This document shows, one piece after another, positions 59,534-64,000 of a DNA stretch of 64,000 bases. The stretch lies in the NCBI GenBank assembly GCA_008694505.1, contig VZDJ01000346.1, forward strand, positions 8,915,244 to 8,979,243. Reading direction: 5' to 3'. The notes beneath the pieces are model-generated. The model was not told the DNA's origin. It searched no databases and saw only the letters and a list, made by a program, of their open reading frames with translations. Both the position numbers and the translations under genes were made by a program. The number at the start of each line of letters is the position of its first letter. The first letter of the stretch is position 1. The DNA is from Cyanoderma ruficeps (lineage: Eukaryota > Chordata > Aves > Passeriformes > Timaliidae).

Positions 59534-62500
59534 GTAAGTGTCAGGGGAGGGGTTTGACTTCTCAAATATGGTCTCAGAAAAATTCATTCTGGGAGAAGTT
59601 AATTGATCAATAAAACGGGTACGTGCAGCCTGTAAAAATACTTTTCACATACAATCTTTTGATATTCAAAACCAGGTTTTTCTGATTCTCTTCACTTGTG
59701 GGCTTTCAAATCCATTTAGACAAATCAAGTTCTGCTGTGAAGTGCTGATGAATAACAGAATTTAAATGTCAAATCATGGTGAAGTTTAAACTCACAGATG
59801 AGAACATTTTAAGAGGCTTTCTTTTATTCAGCTACTACTAAGTTCACCTTAGAGGAAAGGAAATTTTTTGTGACTTCCAAAGTGTTCAGTAGCCATATAG
59901 TGAGAAGGAGATAGATCTTAATAATATAAATGGTAAACATATATTCAAACTATAGGATTCTTGATGTCATGTAGATCAAAGCTTAAAGGAATGCAAACTT
60001 CTAAGGAGCCCTTTCCCAGTAAACACATTTTCTGTGAAAATGTCATGCTCTGGATTATGTCACTAAGTATGTGCAAACCACACTAATCATATATAGGCAG
60101 CAAAACTGGTGAACATATGTAATCAACATGATAAAAGTAATATATGATCCTTAGTAGAGTTGGCACTGTTGCCAGACATGAAAGTAGGGTTGCAAATAAT
60201 ACCAAGTGAGAAAAGTCACAGAAATACAGATGAACAAGTGTCTTATACTTCCCGTTGGTCTGTTTTTCAGATGTGGCAATATTTTTAACTACTTCATAGT
60301 GCTCTTCAATAGAAATTACAAACATCAAAATCTTTTCCCAGCAGTAAAACATTTACTGCCTAGAAAATGACAGCAAGTTTTACTTTTGTCAAGACTAGGA
60401 TTTTTAGGAGACCATGAAATATCTCCAATTTCACTTCTGATCACTTAGAAGTTGTAAGAGTCTTTTTCTTCATTTTTCCATGTGGAAGCATTTAAATTAA
60501 TGGGTTTGCTTGTATGTTTGGTCATAGTAGTTTATCCTTTTTTTTTTTTTTCTTCCCCTTTTGTTTTTAAATGAGAATTTTATCTTTTGTATTATGGAGC
60601 TTTCATGAAAGAAGTCTTACAGCCTGGCACTAGCACTGGTTTTGGGTGGCAGGGCCTGATCCAGCTCTCCATGTGCTCATAGATGAAAGAGATCTTCCAA
60701 ACATTTGTACAGGCTTTTCCTGCTTCTACCCTTTCTGTCTGAGGAGACTCCCATCTGATACCTGCTTTGAGAGTCAGAGAGTCTCTCCTCATAGCAACAA
60801 AAACTTTACCAGAAAAACACCTGATCATAAAGTGGAATTTGCAATTACCAGTTCTGTAAGGTTGTTTCAGCCATTTTGGGGAACTGTGTGATGTACCTTA
60901 TATGCACATTACAAACCAGTGAGTAAGCAACTAATTTACATCTAAAATCAATGAAACTATGCTAGTTAACATTTTTGAGTCTATATCTTTGCCCATGTGA
61001 AATGTCAAAACCTGAAATGCTGAAATTCAGTGCTTTTCAAATCACTCCTTTACTTAAAGGTTCTCATGCTATTTTTTATTTTGGTCCTGTGGGTCTTATA
61101 TGCATGAATGTTCCAGACAAGATTTGTGCAGTGTGTATTTGGTTTTCATAGTTTTGGAGCAGTTACAATATGCTCCAGTCCTCCTTTAGAAATCGTGACA
61201 CCAAATGAGTAAGGTAGAAATAAGCACTGGGCCAGAGACATCTCTCATCTGACTGCTGCTGGCATTTTGTGACCAGTCTCCCAACATCATGCTTCCTGTG
61301 TCTTTTTCTGAGTTTTCAGACGTTTTGAGTGATTTCCTCTGCTTCAATGACCACTCCCCTAATTTCTTATCGTCTGTTAAGTGATTTGGGCTTCTCTTTC
61401 CTTCTTTAATAATCCAATTATACTAGCTTTACTGTTTGTAAGACATATCAGAGCAGACCATCAAGTTACTTTGCAGTGTTTTGTAGGACAATATTGAAGC
61501 TGAGAGAGGGTGGTCTTTTGGTTTTGGAAAGAAGGTGACTACCTTAATCTGTTTAGCCAAGTTTCAAGATTTTCAAAAAATAAAAATTAATACTTTTAAA
61601 ATTAAAAATATTAAGATTCCTGTTTGGGGTTGAACTACATCCATTTTTAAATTACAAATTCTTTGATCTAGAAAAAAGTGTACTTACGTGGTTGAAGATA
61701 TCTCTTTGTTGTCTTACATGGCAGTCACTGCTGTTAGACTGCTCGAGTCCCAAGTGAAGTTAATTTCACCATTTTTCACTTGTTTTTGTAATAAAATAAT
61801 ACAAAGGAGTTTGTATTGTTGGTCAGAATATACAGTCTGTATACAAGAAAAAAAAACAGTGGGATATTATTAGCATGTGATGTTGGATCTAATGTTAGTA
61901 TTTGTTTCTCCAAATATGAGAGTTCTTATGAAGTATTCACCCTTTTTAATGTGCCCATGGTACATGGTACAAGATAAAAAAGCAGGAGATAATACAAAAT
62001 GCTTAACAATTGAGTAGTAGAATGAGCAAACCCACACAATGTGTAGCTCATGTACTTGAAAGCTCATGTAGGTGAAAGATTTCTTAGTAAAAATTAACAG
62101 AGGTACAAGTAGTAAAATATCCAGTGTAAGAGGCTCTATAAATTTGAATTACAGAAGTCTGTTGGTTACTGAAGAATTAGCATTCACAGTATTCTAATAG
62201 TCCCAACATGTCATCTTCTGTCTTTTTCCAACCTCTCTTCTCTAATTGGATGCTGCTGCTTCTAATAGAATAAAAGAAAATAAATTGTTGTCTGAACCAC
62301 TGTCTTTACAGTGTTTCTGGAGTGGGGATACAGACTTAATTTGTGGTGTCACTTTGCTTTAAACAGTCTTCTGTTTAGGCCTGAACTACAACCACATGCA
62401 ATTAGTGTCACTTTTGTAGTGCTTCATGAGAAAGAAGAATTTTTGCTTCTCATTTAGAAACTTCTTTTAGGAAAGGCTGAGAAACATTTTCATGGCTAGA

Positions 62501-64000
62501 GGCTGAATAGTATTTCCAAACATCTTTTGAATTTGTCCCATAAATTTATACATGAAAAGCTGAATGTGCTCATATATCATTAGTAGAATGCCAGTGCATG
62601 AAAGGTAAGTTTGGTACGGGTGCAGGTCATGCTAAATAAACCAGACCACTTTTGGCCTGTAGGCTGAAGTGACTCCATCTATTATGTCCTTGCAAAAAGA
62701 GCTTACATGGTAACTTGGAGAGAGAACTAAACTGAAAAGGGAATGTTGGTAAAACAATGTGCCTTCAGCATTGGGGCACAAATATAGTTTCAGGTGATTT
62801 TGAAAGTTGCAAGACATGTATTGACATTGTAGCTCCAGTTTTCCCATACCGTATAAAAATTAGAGTATTTCCTCCAGTAGAAAATGGACTAATTTAGTTT
62901 TGATATTAATATGTAATAAAGAAAGATACATGTACCATAACAGCTATTTTAGGGCTCCTGAAAGAAGCATGGTGACACATTTCTCTCTGGTGACAGTATG
63001 AGACAACATCTTTTTTGCTTTTTTTTTCTGCCAAATTGTAGGAGTTGGTTTGTTGGTATTAATGATTTTTTCAGAATTTTCTGATTCTTAAAGTTAGCTC
63101 CAGCTGTATTTGTGCTCCACAAATATTGGCAGAACTGTACATTGCCATCAAGAAGCTGCCAATTCTGTTGAGTGGAAGATTATCAGAAGGCCTTGGAGTG
63201 GGCTCAGGGAGCAGAATAAAGGAGGTTTTGGATAAGAATGCAAATAAGGCAGTTGTCTAGCCTGGCTAAAAGGAGAGAAGAGCAGTTAATTGAAACTGTG
63301 AAGAAGTCAGTCAGAGTAAAGGAAGTTTCTGCTTAAGCAATGAAGGAGAGAACTATATTTTTGTGGGCTTTAACTGCTGATGAATTTTTAAGAAGTGTGT
63401 ATGTTAGGGGTATGAACAGTGAACAACACTATGCTAAGCTACCAGCACTACTGGGCACTATCAATAGGGAAATGGTTGAGAAAACTTCATCACAAGACCC
63501 AGAAATTCTGGTTCTCTGACTGAAAAAATAAGAGGAAGTAGATGCATGGATATGCTTAAACATGAAGCTGAAAGTGAGATTATGTTTAGTTTCTACTTCT
63601 GTGTTGGGATAAAGGCCCTATTACACCAAGTACTGTACAAATGCTCTGATCTAGGTAACTGCTGATCATCTCCAACAGGGTTGTATTTAGCAAACTGTCG
63701 TGAAACAATAATTAATGAAGTTTTAGGGAGTATCCATGAACAGATGAAGTAAAATAATGTTGAGTTACAATGTTGTTAATGCAGAAATGAAATTGCTGAC
63801 AAAGAGCTCAGAGCACAGAGGCTGTTGTGTAAAAGACTTACTTATAAAGTCAGGAATAATACTGCCTAACTATCAACTTCTGCAAGTTTAGGTAAGCAGA
63901 ATCCCAAGCTTTCCTCAACTTGGCCAATAAAGAATCTAATTGTTGTCCACGCCCTGGATTCATCATTTTTGAGATCCAAGGATTTCATTCATGCCATATA
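59534..64000 (+). other. VPS13B: VPS13B intron 30 (5' part)
   Basis: At least 4.5 kb, running off the window. It contains a T14 run (60538-60551) followed by TC-rich sequence. I see no exon matching the next part of VPS13B (starting RALNLGILRD in human) and no transposon I can name. Confidence 0.75.
60538..60551. repeat. T14 tract
   Basis: Run of 14 T residues followed by CTTCCCCTTTTG. Could be the tail of a minus-strand retroelement, but the sequence to its right is not recognisable. Confidence 0.85.

Larger units (their letters stand above)
1..64000 (+). other. VPS13B: VPS13B (COH1) gene, internal part; spans the whole window
   Basis: VPS13B belongs to the VPS13/ATG2 family of bridge-like proteins, which carry lipids between membranes through a long hydrophobic groove. 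It acts at the Golgi, and its loss causes Cohen syndrome in humans (family knowledge). Twelve exons on the + strand translate in compatible phases into a protein closely resembling the middle of human VPS13B as I remember it (about residue 990 to 1600 of about 4000). Conserved stretches include NVDPVLYTWLVYQPQKR, SCCVFLPNDSLPSPSTIVSG, MEPLQEIPFV and HQQHGFLSLTYTKAVTKNVR. This part lies within the rod of repeating beta-groove units, interrupted by Ser/Pro-rich loops. Promoter, start codon, stop codon and 3' UTR are outside the window. Human exon numbers used here are inferred by anchoring on the known alternative exons 28 and 28b and counting outward. Confidence 0.95.

Noticed and set aside
1..64000. 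miR-599 and miR-875, which lie in an intron of mammalian VPS13B
   Set aside because: I scanned by eye for their mature sequences as I remember them and did not see them. They probably lie in a later intron outside the window; a proper alignment would settle it.
1..64000. Prokaryotic systems, CRISPR arrays, tRNA or rRNA genes
   Set aside because: No regularly spaced repeats, no operon-like ORF packing, and no tRNA cloverleaf or rRNA sequence noticed. All coding signal belongs to one intron-rich vertebrate gene.

Overview
The window is vertebrate nuclear DNA, almost certainly from a bird. It is AT-rich, with long introns and short phase-compatible exons. It carries CR1 LINE fragments ending in the typical avian 3' tail (ATTCTATGATTC-like) and solo LTRs of the bird ERVL-like type. 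There is no prokaryotic gene structure, no operon and no CRISPR array. Most ORFs longer than 60 codons are chance intronic frames.

The whole 64 kb is the middle of one gene on the + strand: VPS13B (COH1), the very large bridge-like lipid-transfer protein of the Golgi that is mutated in human Cohen syndrome. I can place 12 exons with clean AG/GT borders and consistent phases: 2263-2372, 8913-9060, 18900-19027, 27558-27792, 35872-36092, 39706-39918, 47753-47924, 48927-49041, 51054-51120 (alternative), 51665-51806 (alternative), 53555-53963 and 59422-59533. Joined, they encode about 643 or 668 residues, depending on which alternative exon is used. By comparison with remembered human VPS13B they correspond roughly to human exons 20-30. 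The start codon, the first ~19 exons and the C-terminal half lie outside the window.

The most informative feature is the pair at 51054-51120 and 51665-51806. These match the two known human alternatives (exons 28b and 28; isoforms of 3997 and 4022 residues). Reading the frames shows that using both exons, or neither, brings an early stop, so the frame itself enforces a one-or-the-other choice. The downstream member has a 61-nt AG-free, very pyrimidine-rich tract and a candidate distal branch point, the usual architecture of regulated mutually exclusive exons. A sense CR1 element lies 223 bp upstream of the pair.

Intron content, left to right: a near-perfect 20-bp hairpin (3706-3748) and a suspected minus-strand pseudogene (6651-6980) in the intron after exon 20; an antisense solo LTR (9847-10441) in the next; an internally duplicated unclassified repeat (24530-25400) in the next; then the TE-richest intron (27793-35871) with three CR1 pieces and two LTRs in mixed orientations. 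The remaining introns hold simple repeats and unassigned GC-richer patches. I found no convincing second gene. I also did not find a new biological system; the alternative-exon control region is the best candidate for follow-up.
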